DNA of 64,000 nt from Acidobacteriota bacterium (GCA_039028635.1 JBCCHV010000023.1:21998-85997); one strand, 5' to 3'; shown: positions 21,558 through 29,854, counted from the first letter of the stretch. Notes: generated by a model not told the origin, from the sequence alone. Program-made: numbers and translations.

Positions 21558-24355
21558 CGGACGCCGCCGAACGGCATCAACAGATCTGTGACCTGGTCGA
21601 AGAGGTTCTCGCCCTCGAGTCCGCGGACCGCGAGACCTTTCTGCTCGCGCGCTGCGCCGGAGACCCGGAGCTGGCGGCCGAGGTGCGCTCGCTGCTGGCC
21701 GAGGAAGAGGCCCTTGTGGACGGGTTCCTCGAAGAGACCATCTTCGAGGGCGGAGCGATCCGCCGCCAGTCGCCGCAGGAGAAGCTGCGCCGGGGCCTCA
21801 CCGAGCGCATCGGTCCTTTCCGCATTCTGCGCCTGTTGGGGGAAGGTGGCATGGGAACGGTGCTGCTGGCGGAGCAGGACGAGCCCTATCGGCGCCGTCT
21901 CGCCCTCAAGGTCGTCCACGGTCTGCGCACCGAGGGTCGCCGCAAGCGCTTCGTCGCCGAATGCCAGGCCCTGGCGCGCTTGAGCCACCCCAACATTGCC
22001 GCCCTCTACGAAGCCGGTACCCTCGACGATCCCCAGATGGGTCGCGTGCCCTATGTCGCCATGGAGTGGATCGACGGCGAGCCGATCACCGCCTGGTGCG
22101 ACCGCCATCGGCTGCCCGTCGAAGCTCGGTTGCGGCTCTTCCAGGGAGCCTGCGCCGGCGTTCGTCACGCCCACGAGAAGGGCGTCCTGCACTGCGATCT
22201 CAAGCCCGCCAACATGCTGGTGACGGAGGTCGATGGTGAGCCCGTCGCCAAGATCATCGACTTCGGCATCGCCCGTGCCTTCGACGAGCCTCTGCTCGAC
22301 GAGACCCGCTTCACCCAGCTCGGCCTCGCCGGCTCGCCGGCCTTCATGAGCCCGGAGGCCCTCACCATCGAAGCCGGCGGCGATCTCGATACGCGCAGTG
22401 ACGTCTACTCTCTGGGGCTGGTTCTCTACCGCCTGGTGTCCGGTTTTCTGCCCTTCGATCTGGCCCAGAAAACCCTCTGGACCTACGTCGAGCACCTGCG
22501 CGACAACGATCCCCCGACCCTGCTGCGACGCTTCGAGCGGCTGTCCTCGGAAGAGCAAGAGGAGGTGGTCCGGCAGCGCCGTAGCTCGCGATCGATGCTG
22601 CGGCGCCAGCTCGGCGGCGATCTCAACGCGATCATTCTCAAGGCCATCGAGCGCAACCCCGGTCGCCGCTACGGCTCGCCGGCGGATTTCGCGGCGGACC
22701 TCGGCCGCTTTCTGCGGCGCGAGCCGGTGGAGGCGCGCGCGCCGTCCCTGCCCTATGTCACCTTGCGCTTCCTGCGGCGGCGCTGGAAGGGGGCCCTGGC
22801 GGTCACCCTCCTGGCCCTTGCTCTGGTGGTGGGTTTCGTCGCTCGAACCTTCGAGGCTCGGCGGGCCAACGCCGAGGCGGCGCGAGCGCAGCAGGAGGCG
22901 GCGCGCGCCCAAGCGGCGCTGCAAGACGCCGAAGAGCTGAGCGACTTTCTGGTCAACCTGTTCCGTATCGCCGATCCGGAACAGCGCGGCTCGGCGGCGA
23001 CGGTGCTGGACCTTCTCGAGCAAGGAGTCGAGACCCTGCGGGTCGACCTTGCCACTCAGCCCGTCACGCGGGCGCGGTTTCTCCGCCGCATCGGCCAGAT
23101 CTACACCTCTCTGGCCCTTCTCGACCGAGCCGAAGCCTGCTTGCGCGAAGGCCTCGAGCTGCTGCCGGGAGACTCCGAGCAAGAGATCCAGGAGCGTGCC
23201 CGGGTGATGAGCGCCCTCGGCGTGGTGTTGCGCCGAACCGGGAGTACCGAGGAAGCGGAGGAGGTTCTCCGTCAGTCCCTCGAGCAGTGGGAGTCCCTCG
23301 ATTCACCGCCGATCCTGGAGCTCGCCCAGGCCCTCAGCCATCTCGGCAACCTCTATTGGGCGACCAACCGGTCTGCCGAGGCCGAGGCGGCCCACCGCCG
23401 CGCGCTGGATCTTCGCACTCGCGAACCGTTCGATCCCAGCTCCCTCGGGGAATCCCACAACAACCTCGGCGTCATGTTGCGTACTGCCGGACGTTGGGAG
23501 GAAGCTCGCGAGCATCTGATCGAGGCCCAGCGGATTTACACCGAACTGCATGGTGGCGACCATCCGCAGACGATCGCCAGCCGCTACAACCGAGCCTTCG
23601 TCGAGCAACGTCTGGGGGGGTGGTCCGAAGCCCAGCAACTTTTGGAAAGCTCCTTCGAGCGGTGGAAGCAGCACTATGGCCTCCTCCATCCGCGGACGCT
23701 GAGTGCCTTTCGCTCTCTGATGATGTTCTACCGCGTCAGCGATCGTCAGAATCACGCCATTCGATTCGCCGAGGCACAGTTGGCCGAACTGCAGCTGGCC
23801 GAGGCGACCCCGAGGCAACGCAGCATCCTCTTGTTGTCCTATGCCATTGCGCGAACGGAAGCCGGCGATGTCGCGGCGGCGGGGCCGATCTTCGAGGAGT
23901 TGCTGGCGTCGAGCCGAGAGGAGCTGGGGCCCGAGAACAGAACCACCCTTCGGGACGAGAGCAACTTCGCTTGGTGGAAATGGCGCAACGGCGAGTACGC
24001 CGAGGCCGAGAGGATCTGGCGGTCGGTGATCGAGCGCCGCCGGGCGATCGGTGAGGATGACACGGTCGGCCGAGTGCTTTCCTATCTCGGAATCATGGCC
24101 AGGGAACAGGGGCGGCTCGCCGAGGCCGAGGAGCTCTTGCGAAGCTCCCTGGTGCTCTTGGATGCGGCTCCTGCGAGCGTTGCGAACGCCGACGCTGTCT
24201 TTGCCCTGGGCGAGCTCTTGGCCGTGAGCCGGCCTGCCGATGCGGAGTCGCTCCTGCGCCAGGCGGTCGAGCTGCGAACCGTTCTGCTGCCGCCGGGGCA
24301 TCGAGACCTGCAGGAGGCGGAGGCGTCCCTGGCGCGACTCTCGGGAGCGCCCTAG
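21554..24355 (+). CDS. Ser/Thr protein kinase with transmembrane segment and TPR repeats
   Basis: 933-aa PknB-like (Hanks-type) kinase. Kinase domain about residues 90-390: glycine loop LGEGGMGTV, ATP Lys in ALKVVHG, catalytic loop HCDLKPANM, DFGIAR, SPAFMSPEAL. The catalytic loop has Cys214 in place of the usual Arg before the catalytic Asp215, so it is a non-RD kinase. A transmembrane helix (about 413-431, TLLALALVVGFVA) is followed by an Ala/Gln/Glu coiled coil and at least six TPR-like repeats to the C-terminus (for example ALSHLGNLYWATNRSAEAEA). The likely topology puts the kinase in the cytoplasm and the TPRs outside. TTG start overlaps the ECF sigma stop (TTGA), implying coupling. Its TAG stop is the first three bases of the MITE-like element. 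Confidence 0.93.
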   Translation: MTDAAERHQQICDLVEEVLALESADRETFLLARCAGDPELAAEVRSLLAEEEALVDGFLEETIFEGGAIRRQSPQEKLRRGLTERIGPFRILRLLGEGGMGTVLLAEQDEPYRRRLALKVVHGLRTEGRRKRFVAECQALARLSHPNIAALYEAGTLDDPQMGRVPYVAMEWIDGEPITAWCDRHRLPVEARLRLFQGACAGVRHAHEKGVLHCDLKPANMLVTEVDGEPVAKIIDFGIARAFDEPLLDETRFTQLGLAGSPAFMSPEALTIEAGGDLDTRSDVYSLGLVLYRLVSGFLPFDLAQKTLWTYVEHLRDNDPPTLLRRFERLSSEEQEEVVRQRRSSRSMLRRQLGGDLNAIILKAIERNPGRRYGSPADFAADLGRFLRREPVEARAPSLPYVTLRFLRRRWKGALAVTLLALALVVGFVARTFEARRANAEAARAQQEAARAQAALQDAEELSDFLVNLFRIADPEQRGSAATVLDLLEQGVETLRVDLATQPVTRARFLRRIGQIYTSLALLDRAEACLREGLELLPGDSEQEIQERARVMSALGVVLRRTGSTEEAEEVLRQSLEQWESLDSPPILELAQALSHLGNLYWATNRSAEAEAAHRRALDLRTREPFDPSSLGESHNNLGVMLRTAGRWEEAREHLIEAQRIYTELHGGDHPQTIASRYNRAFVEQRLGGWSEAQQLLESSFERWKQHYGLLHPRTLSAFRSLMMFYRVSDRQNHAIRFAEAQLAELQLAEATPRQRSILLLSYAIARTEAGDVAAAGPIFEELLASSREELGPENRTTLRDESNFAWWKWRNGEYAEAERIWRSVIERRRAIGEDDTVGRVLSYLGIMAREQGRLAEAEELLRSSLVLLDAAPASVANADAVFALGELLAVSRPADAESLLRQAVELRTVLLPPGHRDLQEAEASLARLSGAP

Positions 24356-24565
24356 CAGGTTGCTGAAAAACTCATCGGCAACCTGCGACCGAGCCCAGAA
24401 GGGCTCAGCCGCCGCGACGGGAGAGGAGGCCCAAGAACCGCGCTTCTTGGGCCGGAGAGGGGCGCTCAGCCCGGGACGCGTAGTCAGGGGCGCGCAGCCC
24501 CTCTCGGAAAAAACAGCTAGCAGCGCTGGAAAAGTCGCGAAGCGGACTTTTTCAGCAGCCTGCTA
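24353..24565. mobile_element. MITE-like element with 21-bp terminal inverted repeats
   Basis: 213-bp non-coding element. Its ends TAGCAGGTTGCTGAAAAA(CTC) and, on the opposite strand, TAGCAGGCTGCTGAAAAA(GTC) match at 19 of 21 positions. Inside are several hairpins: GGTTGC/GCAACC near the left end, GAGCCC/GGGCTC, GGCCCAAGAA/TTCTTGGGCC (10 bp, loop CCGCGC) and GAGAGGGGC/GCCCCTCTC. No transposase is encoded. The terminal TAG on each side is the stop codon of the flanking convergent genes. The element probably also terminates transcription from both sides. No target duplication beyond a possible TA could be seen. Confidence 0.7.
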
Positions 24566-25258
24566 ACAGTCGCAGGCACAGTCGCGCCGCAAGAAATCGA
24601 CGGCGCGACCATCGGGACCGAGCTCGACCTCACAACAGGCCTCGAGGGCGCCGGCGAGCATCGTCCGGGCGCGCTGGACGCGGGACTTGGCCCCCGACAA
24701 GGAAAGGCCCAGCCGGGTGGCGACTTCGCGTTGCTTGAGGCCTTCGAAATCGGCCAGGATCAGCGCCTGGCGATACTTCTCGGGCAGCTCCTCGGCCATC
24801 GGCCGCAACCAGCTCAGCACCTCCTCGTGGACGCTGTGGTCTCCCGGGAAGGTGGCGAAGGATCCCGGCTCGTCCGGCAGGCTCGCTGCGAGCTGATCGA
24901 CCTCCTCCTCGCTCGTCGGTCGGCGGGCGCGGTAGAAGTCGGCGATGGTGCGTCGCGCGATGGTGAAGACCCAGGCCTCGGCGCGCTTTGCGTCGCGCAG
25001 GCCGGCGGCTCCCTGATGCAGGCGCAGCAGAACCTCCTGCACCACGTCGTCGGCGTCCTGCTCAGGCACTCGACGCGCCACGAAAGCCCGAAGCCCCTTC
25101 AGGAAGCGGTGCCAGCTCGGGTGATCGGGATCGGCGCTCATGGCGACAGGGTGTGGCTTCTTGGTGGGACTCGGCGGCCCGTTCGGTGGCGTCCGTCTGG
25201 GCTCGTCGGGACTCCGGTGGTCGAGAGGAATGCTATAGCGGGTCGAAGCGATGGCCAT
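24563..25258 (-). CDS. sigZ: SigZ-like ECF RNA polymerase sigma factor
   Basis: 231-aa ECF sigma factor. Region 2 is DADDVVQEVLLRLHQG...EAWVFTIARRTIADFYR, and region 4 is ELPEKYRQALILADFEGLKQREVATRLGLSLSGAKSRVQRAR. The C-terminal tail is cysteine-rich (CCEVELGPDGRAVDFLRRDC plus two more Cys), a feature of SigZ-type factors that may bind metal or sense redox state. Start chosen at 25258 because GAAGGAG lies just upstream; this adds a 39-residue Pro-rich extension before the next Met at 25141, which lacks a Shine-Dalgarno. The stop codon is the terminal TAG of the MITE-like element. No anti-sigma gene was seen. Confidence 0.88.
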   Translation of the reverse strand: MAIASTRYSIPLDHRSPDEPRRTPPNGPPSPTKKPHPVAMSADPDHPSWHRFLKGLRAFVARRVPEQDADDVVQEVLLRLHQGAAGLRDAKRAEAWVFTIARRTIADFYRARRPTSEEEVDQLAASLPDEPGSFATFPGDHSVHEEVLSWLRPMAEELPEKYRQALILADFEGLKQREVATRLGLSLSGAKSRVQRARTMLAGALEACCEVELGPDGRAVDFLRRDCACDC

Positions 25259-25513
25259 GGTTTCTCCTTCGTGAATGGCTTCCCTCTGGTAGTCGGAAGT
25301 GGCCGAAAAAGGACGCAAACCATCGCCCCGGGGGGACCGGAGCCGTGGGGTAGACTCCAGGAAGAGTCGCAACACTTCGAAATTTCAGCGGTTCTCACCG
25401 CGTTTGGTTGGTTGTCTTGGGGAGGCCTCTCGGGCACGCCGCTGTTTGGCGTCGAGATCCATCCACACCCTAGTCACTCCCCCGGGTTGATCGCCTCGAG
25501 ATAGGAGGTTTCT

Positions 25514-26773
25514 ATGCCTGAGTGGTTGGCTTCTCCCTTGATCCAAGGCTTGGCAACGGTGGTTGCCGCTCTGATTGGCGCCGCCAGCGTCAAGTTTGGC
25601 TCGAGAGCCGACAGCCTTTCGCGCCGCCGACGTCTTTGGCCGTGGATCGTCGCGATCGTGCTGCTCGCTTTTGGAGCTGGGATCTTTTTCGATTGGTCCG
25701 TGGAATTTTGGAAGGACCGCTGGCTCGCCGAGCAAACCGCCGGTCAGCCAGGCGGGCTCCAGCTAATCAAAGATTATCCGGTCAGCAGTGTTTCGGGCTC
25801 CGGAGTCGTGGACCCCTGGCTGCCGAGGAACCAGCTCGAGGATCTCTTGATCGACGTTCCGGAGGGGAGCCTCGGGGGCAAGAGCCGTCCGGGAGAGGAC
25901 GGTTCCCTGGAGATGTTCTTGCGACTCGAGAACTGGAGCGGTGATGCCTCCGAGCAGCCGCCCTACCAGGGCATTCGACATCCCAGTCCACCCGGCGATG
26001 CGCGTATCGTGACGGTGAGCGTGGGCATGCCGAGGACCCGCGGGAACCGAGGGGCCACGCTCAAAGTCTTCCTCGAGGGAATTCTGCGGGACAAGTACGG
26101 CAAGGAGTTGCGGGTGGCCAGCGAGCACGTTGCCCTCGAGGCGGATCGTTGGACCCCTCTCCGACTGACTCTGCCATCGGCCTTTGAGTGGACCGGTGTC
26201 TGCTCCGAGGAAGAGCTCGAGCTGATCGAGGTTTCGATCCTTGCCTGGAGCGAGGGAAAGGCCTTTGCCGGGCCGGTCTACGCCGACGATCTCCGCTTTT
26301 ACGGGTTCGTCCCGGACAGTGCCCCTCGGCAGGTGCCGATGTTTCTCTGCCACGGAGTTCAACGTGATCTCAACGGTGTCGGCGCCTCACGGCGGGTCGC
26401 TGGGGACACGGTCGCGGCGCGCTATCGAGTGGCGCTCGAGGTGCTCCCGGTGACCGCTCCTGGAGTGCGGCCTGAGTGGTCGGTTCCTGGTGAGGTCGAG
26501 GAAGGGGCGATCTTCACCCTGCACGACGCCGAGCAGGACATCGCCCTCGGTCTCAAGCCCCGCGTCGAAGCGACGACCACGGAGGCCGGGGAGATCCGAG
26601 TGACCTTCGAAGTCTTGACCATCCACCATCCTGAGAACGACGCCATCCGTCGTGTCATCAAGGCCGGCAAGACCACCGCTGTCGGCGACCGTCCGGCTTC
26701 CTTTCGGGCCCCCGATGGCGATGGCCAGTTACAGGTCAAGGTAACCTCCGTCACTCCCGTCATCGATCCGTGA
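25514..26773 (+). CDS. Hypothetical membrane protein with extracytoplasmic beta-rich domain
   Basis: 419 aa, no family recognised. Two hydrophobic helices near residues 8-28 (LIQGLATVVAALIGAASVKFG) and 41-61 (LWPWIVAIVLLAFGAGIFF) enclose a basic loop (SRADSLSRRRR), which places the remaining ~350 residues outside the cytoplasm. That part looks beta-rich: a possible carbohydrate-binding-like sandwich (about 70-270, with repeated LKVFLEG, PLRLTLP, YADDLRFYGF) and a second region (about 280-419). A clear ATAGGAGG site precedes the ATG. It is divergent from the SigZ-like gene, so it could be part of that factor's regulon, but this is only positional. Confidence 0.7.
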   Translation: MPEWLASPLIQGLATVVAALIGAASVKFGSRADSLSRRRRLWPWIVAIVLLAFGAGIFFDWSVEFWKDRWLAEQTAGQPGGLQLIKDYPVSSVSGSGVVDPWLPRNQLEDLLIDVPEGSLGGKSRPGEDGSLEMFLRLENWSGDASEQPPYQGIRHPSPPGDARIVTVSVGMPRTRGNRGATLKVFLEGILRDKYGKELRVASEHVALEADRWTPLRLTLPSAFEWTGVCSEEELELIEVSILAWSEGKAFAGPVYADDLRFYGFVPDSAPRQVPMFLCHGVQRDLNGVGASRRVAGDTVAARYRVALEVLPVTAPGVRPEWSVPGEVEEGAIFTLHDAEQDIALGLKPRVEATTTEAGEIRVTFEVLTIHHPENDAIRRVIKAGKTTAVGDRPASFRAPDGDGQLQVKVTSVTPVIDP

Positions 26774-26863
26774 TCGAAAGCCAACCGATCGGTCGGAACC
26801 CGCAGATCCTCGTTGCACCCCGCGTGCTTCCGGAGTGTTGCTTTGTCGAAAGGTCTTGTAAGC

Positions 26864-26892
26864 TTGACAGCTTAGGCTTTGGTTACTAAAAT
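26864..26892 (+). promoter_or_regulatory. Sigma70-type promoter inside a symmetrical operator-like repeat
   Basis: TTGACA at 26864-26869, exactly 17 bp, then TAAAAT at 26887-26892. This is the best consensus promoter in the window and sits in an AT-rich patch. The -35 hexamer is flanked by an inverted repeat TAAGC / GCTTA (26859-26874). A leader of about 160 nt would precede the gene at 27061. Confidence 0.65.
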
Positions 26893-27060
26893 TTCGGCGT
26901 TTTTGTGGTCTTAGCTGTTACGCCCATAGCGGAAGCGGCACCAATCAGGTACCAAGCTTCACGGGGGCGTCCTCGCCGGCGTCTCTTGCTGTGACTTTTT
27001 CTCGGTGCAGAAATTTGTACCCTCTTTGGGCGGGGAGCATGACGAAGAGAGGGAAGTTCT

Positions 27061-27573
27061 ATGAAGCACTATGCTCTGGCCTTGGCCATTGCGGGGGTCG
27101 CTCTGGTCGGCTCGCCGATGGCGGCCGAGGTCGCCCATGAGACTCATCAACAAGCCGAGCTCCGGCTCAGTGTTGGCGGAGAGCGCGGACTGGAAGAGTT
27201 CGTGGTGCGTGTGCCGGTGGGTTCACCGGCTCGCTATGAGCGCTATGGCGGTCCAACCCTCGAGCTGGTGCCCACCCTGCTTCGAGCATCTCCCGACAGC
27301 AAGCCCGTCATGAACGTCGAGGTCTACGAGGTTCTCGAGCTGGCCGGCTCACGCCAGCCCAACCTCCTCGGCGTGGTGTCGGCACAGCCCGGAAAGTCCC
27401 AAGCCATCCCAGGTGCTGGCGGTCTGATCGCCCTCGAGGGGGCTCGGCTGGTTGCAGTTCCCGGACCTGATGATTCTGATTTTCGCCCTCGGAATTGCTG
27501 TATTTCTTGTGGCGATAATATGTTGTGTGGAGGATCCGTCGATACGTCGTGCGGTTCCTGCGACGTTCGGTGA
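27061..27573 (+). CDS. Secreted hypothetical protein with cysteine-rich C-terminus
   Basis: 170 aa with a cleavable signal peptide (MKHYALALAIAGVALVGSPMAA). The middle (about 30-140) looks like a beta-rich domain without recognised family. The last ~27 residues are strikingly cysteine-rich: CCISCGDNMLCGG followed by SCGSC, six Cys in all with C-C-x2-C-x5-C and a terminal C-x2-C. Such a tail could bind metal, form disulfides or be a maturation substrate. Located 170 bp behind a strong promoter and 14 bp before another secreted unknown, so both are likely co-expressed. Confidence 0.75.
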   Translation: MKHYALALAIAGVALVGSPMAAEVAHETHQQAELRLSVGGERGLEEFVVRVPVGSPARYERYGGPTLELVPTLLRASPDSKPVMNVEVYEVLELAGSRQPNLLGVVSAQPGKSQAIPGAGGLIALEGARLVAVPGPDDSDFRPRNCCISCGDNMLCGGSVDTSCGSCDVR

Positions 27574-27587
27574 GGAGATCCCGTCCC

Positions 27588-28031
27588 ATGCAGACCAAGT
27601 CCCTTTCGCTCGTCTTTGTTCTCCTCGTGGTCGCAGTTGCCTCTTTGACGGTGTCGGCCGGCAGCGAATCGGCGACCCACGACATCATCGACAAGGCGGC
27701 GCTCGATGAGGTGACCCTCGAGGTGGTCATCGACGGCGACATGGTCGGCTACGTCACCGTCGACGAAGAGCGCATGGGCTCTGCCTACATCCATGGCACC
27801 GAGGGCGCGGTGGGCTTCAAGCCGGAGAACATCAGCCTGCGCGGCGACGCCATCCGCCTTGCTCTCTATTCCCTCGACGATCCGCGCGACGCCAACCGGG
27901 TGCCCGGCAAGTGGATCGAGGATCTCGAGCTCGCCAAGGGCGATGCCGCCCTCATGCCCCCGAAGCTGTCCGAAAAGATGGGGCCCCGGCTCACCTTCCG
28001 CCTCGTCGACGTCAAGCTCGCCAACCGCTAG
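27588..28031 (+). CDS. Secreted hypothetical protein
   Basis: 147 aa with signal peptide (MQTKSLSLVFVLLVVAVASLTVSAG). The mature part is a small acidic domain without recognised family (VTLEVVIDGDMVGYVTVDEE; GFKPENISLRGDAIRL). Start chosen at 27588 with GAGGAG upstream; an in-frame ATG at 27525 lies inside the preceding gene. It follows the cysteine-tailed secreted protein by 14 bp and is convergent with the SRPBCC gene. Confidence 0.75.
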   Translation: MQTKSLSLVFVLLVVAVASLTVSAGSESATHDIIDKAALDEVTLEVVIDGDMVGYVTVDEERMGSAYIHGTEGAVGFKPENISLRGDAIRLALYSLDDPRDANRVPGKWIEDLELAKGDAALMPPKLSEKMGPRLTFRLVDVKLANR

Positions 28032-28046
28032 CTCTGCCGGTTCGGC

Positions 28047-28505
28047 TCAGTCCACGCTGGCCGAGCCCAGGTAGCGGCGGATCCCTTCAAAGGTTTCGCT
28101 CCAACCCCGCTCGCAGGCGGCGAAGTACTCGTCCGCCTCGGGGCCAGCCGGAAAGCCCTCTTGGGTGACCGTCAGACGGGCGCCGTCCGCCTCGGGCTCG
28201 ACTTCGAAGCGAGTGATGAACTCCGCCTCGAACGGCAGGTTCCCTTCCTTGGCGCGATAACGGTAGTTCTCCAGCTCCATGCGGCGGGGAGGCTCGAAGA
28301 CTCGAATGTCGGCGGCCGTGGTGTAGTCCGGCTTGTCCTGGGATGCGCCCCAAATCGCGACCCACAGGCCCTCCGTTTCAGGCATGACGATCGCTTGCGC
28401 TGCGCCCCACCATTCGCAGATGGCGCTCGGAGTGTGCAAGAGCTGGAACAGCTTCTTGGGGGAGGTCGCGAAACTCTCAGAGTGGCAATGCTCTCGGGTC
28501 TTCAT
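28047..28505 (-). CDS. SRPBCC (AHSA1-like) domain protein
   Basis: 152-aa protein of the START-like/AHSA1 superfamily. Typical pattern: N-terminal strand (EHCHSESFATSPKKLFQLL), a Trp-rich segment ICEWWGAAQAI, central strands (RMELENYRYRAKEG; ITRFEVEP) and the long C-terminal helix ending (ACERGWSETFEGIRRYL). These proteins have a helix-grip fold and bind hydrophobic ligands; the specific role is unknown. Start set at 28505 (preceded by GAGGGA); the frame stays open to 28580. Confidence 0.85.
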   Translation of the reverse strand: MKTREHCHSESFATSPKKLFQLLHTPSAICEWWGAAQAIVMPETEGLWVAIWGASQDKPDYTTAADIRVFEPPRRMELENYRYRAKEGNLPFEAEFITRFEVEPEADGARLTVTQEGFPAGPEADEYFAACERGWSETFEGIRRYLGSASVD

Positions 28506-28679
28506 GGGGTCCCTCGGAAGTTGGTTCGATGCATCGGGCGGAAGCCCAGCAGGGTCGGCCACGCAAGAGCGAGAACCCACTAGGTGCTGCGCGAGAATTG
28601 TTGAGGTGACAGCTTAGAACAGCCGGCTCGCCGTTCGACGAACCGACCGCTCAGCGATTCGCGGGCCCGCCGGATCGAT

Positions 28680-29465
28680 TCATGGCACGTTGGAGGATGT
28701 CGGCTCGCGCACCCACATCCATCCCTCCTTCTGCGCCTGGGGAAGGTTCTCCGGAGGCGAGCAGAGGCCGGCCAGGAAGTCGTGGCCGGCGAGCAGGCAG
28801 ATCAGAGCATCGAGCCGATGATCGCTCGCCAGCGCTTCCTGGCGTAGCGCCTCGGGCACGTCGACCCCCGCGCCGGTCATGCAGGCGAGGATTTCCCGTC
28901 GTTTGCTCCGGCCGACTTCAGAAGCTCCCTTGTAGCCGGCGTTCGGAAAGCTCCAAGCCCGCAGCGTTGCGGCGGGATAGACCTCGATACTGCCGCCGGT
29001 CGAGAGCGCCTCGGGGCTCCAGATCATAGGCAGGGCTTCGTCCGCTTCTTGCCGCAGGGCGGTCAGCAGCTCGAGGGAGGCATGGGCCGTGCGGGCGATG
29101 CGATCGGCCCCGACGTCCAGCGATTGCTTGCCGATCCGGGCCCTCACCCAGCGATCCGTCTCGCGTCGGAACAGCAGGTTGCGCTCCCCCGGCAACTCCT
29201 CGCCGGCCGAGTGCGACGCCAGCGAGGCGCCGAGGTCTTCCGGCCAGCCCAGGGGAGCGTCGAGGGCGACCAGCACCGGTCGGCCCGCGGCGCGCTGCTC
29301 ACGCAGCCACGCCGCCATCGCCGACGGCACCGGCTCGACGAAACCCGAGCACCGCAGCCGTCCCTGGGTGAACACGCCCACCGCCGCGCCGAGATTGGTG
29401 CGGCTGACGGCACAGTCGATTCCCAACAGCGCCACCGGGCCGGTGTGTGATCGCATCGAGCTCAT
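28680..29465 (-). CDS. DUF429-family predicted nuclease
   Basis: 261-aa protein of the DUF429 (PF04250) family, thought to have an RNase H-like fold. Recognisable blocks: GIDCAVS near the N-terminus (first acidic residue), LVALDAPLGWP (second acidic site), a YPAATL segment and SDHRLDALICLLAG near the end (third Asp). Function is not established for the family. It is divergent from the peptide-export locus, with the shared 227-bp upstream region carrying a candidate promoter for the latter. Confidence 0.8.
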   Translation of the reverse strand: MSSMRSHTGPVALLGIDCAVSRTNLGAAVGVFTQGRLRCSGFVEPVPSAMAAWLREQRAAGRPVLVALDAPLGWPEDLGASLASHSAGEELPGERNLLFRRETDRWVRARIGKQSLDVGADRIARTAHASLELLTALRQEADEALPMIWSPEALSTGGSIEVYPAATLRAWSFPNAGYKGASEVGRSKRREILACMTGAGVDVPEALRQEALASDHRLDALICLLAGHDFLAGLCSPPENLPQAQKEGWMWVREPTSSNVP

Positions 29466-29571
29466 TCGGTCTCCTTCGGGGCAGGATCCTATCGGTCCTC
29501 GGTGGCACCGTTGCTTCGAGCCGCTGGCCGCTGCTGCCGCCGGGCGGAACCGGCCGGCCGGGGCTGCTTCC

Positions 29572-29600
29572 TTGACCTACCGATCGAACGGGCGTAGCCT
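29572..29600 (+). promoter_or_regulatory. Candidate promoter of the peptide-export locus
   Basis: TTGACC at 29572-29577 and TAGCCT at 29595-29600 with 17-bp spacing, about 92 bp upstream of the peptide start codon. The -10 match is only moderate. Confidence 0.4.
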
Positions 29601-29625
29601 TAAGTGCTCGTTTTTTCAGATTTTC

Positions 29626-29644
29626 GATCACACCGATTGTGATC
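29626..29644 (+). promoter_or_regulatory. Inverted repeat in the leader of the short-peptide gene
   Basis: Perfect 7-bp repeat GATCACA / TGTGATC separated by 5 bp. Placed just downstream of the candidate promoter, it could be a dyad operator or an RNA hairpin. Confidence 0.5.
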
Positions 29645-29692
29645 ACCGCCGGACCGGGGTCCATTGGCGTCCGGCCGGAAAGGAGGACACTC

Positions 29693-29800
29693 ATGAAGGT
29701 GAAGACCAACGTCAAGGCGGGTCTCGCTCCGACCTGCGGTTGCGGCGCAACCGGTAGGAAGGGCCACAAGACCAGCTATCAGGGCCGTCACACCGGCTAA
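29693..29800 (+). CDS. Short putative exported peptide precursor (RiPP/bacteriocin-like)
   Basis: A 35-codon gene ending in TAA. The translation begins MKVKTNVKAG, continues LAPTCGCGATG, and ends in a Lys/His/Arg/Gly-rich segment (GHKTSYQGRHTG). Two cysteines (positions 15 and 17) form a C-G-C motif. AAAGGAGG stands 8 nt upstream of the ATG, one of the strongest ribosome binding sites in the window, which argues the ORF is real. It is followed by an HlyD adaptor and two ABC exporters, one with a C39 peptidase, so it is the obvious candidate substrate. A cleavage site is unclear: there is no GG; possible sites follow Gly10 or Ala19. No modifying enzyme is encoded next to it, so it may be unmodified or modified elsewhere. 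Confidence 0.7.
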   Translation: MKVKTNVKAGLAPTCGCGATGRKGHKTSYQGRHTG

Positions 29801-29838
29801 ACCCGGCTGGCTGAGCTCGCGGCGCGCTGTGGTGCCGG

Positions 29839-29854
29839 CGGCTGGTCGCAGCCG
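29839..29854 (+). promoter_or_regulatory. Hairpin between peptide gene and export genes
   Basis: CGGCTG / CAGCCG stem with loop GTCG, extendable by further GC pairs past a mismatch. It has no U-tract; it may attenuate transcription so that peptide mRNA exceeds exporter mRNA, or protect the 3' end. Confidence 0.4.

Noticed and set aside
29693..29800. Assigning the short peptide to lasso, lanthipeptide or NHLP families
   Set aside because: No cyclase, lanthionine synthetase, B1/B2 protein or nitrile-hydratase-like leader is present; only two Cys and no suitable core motif.
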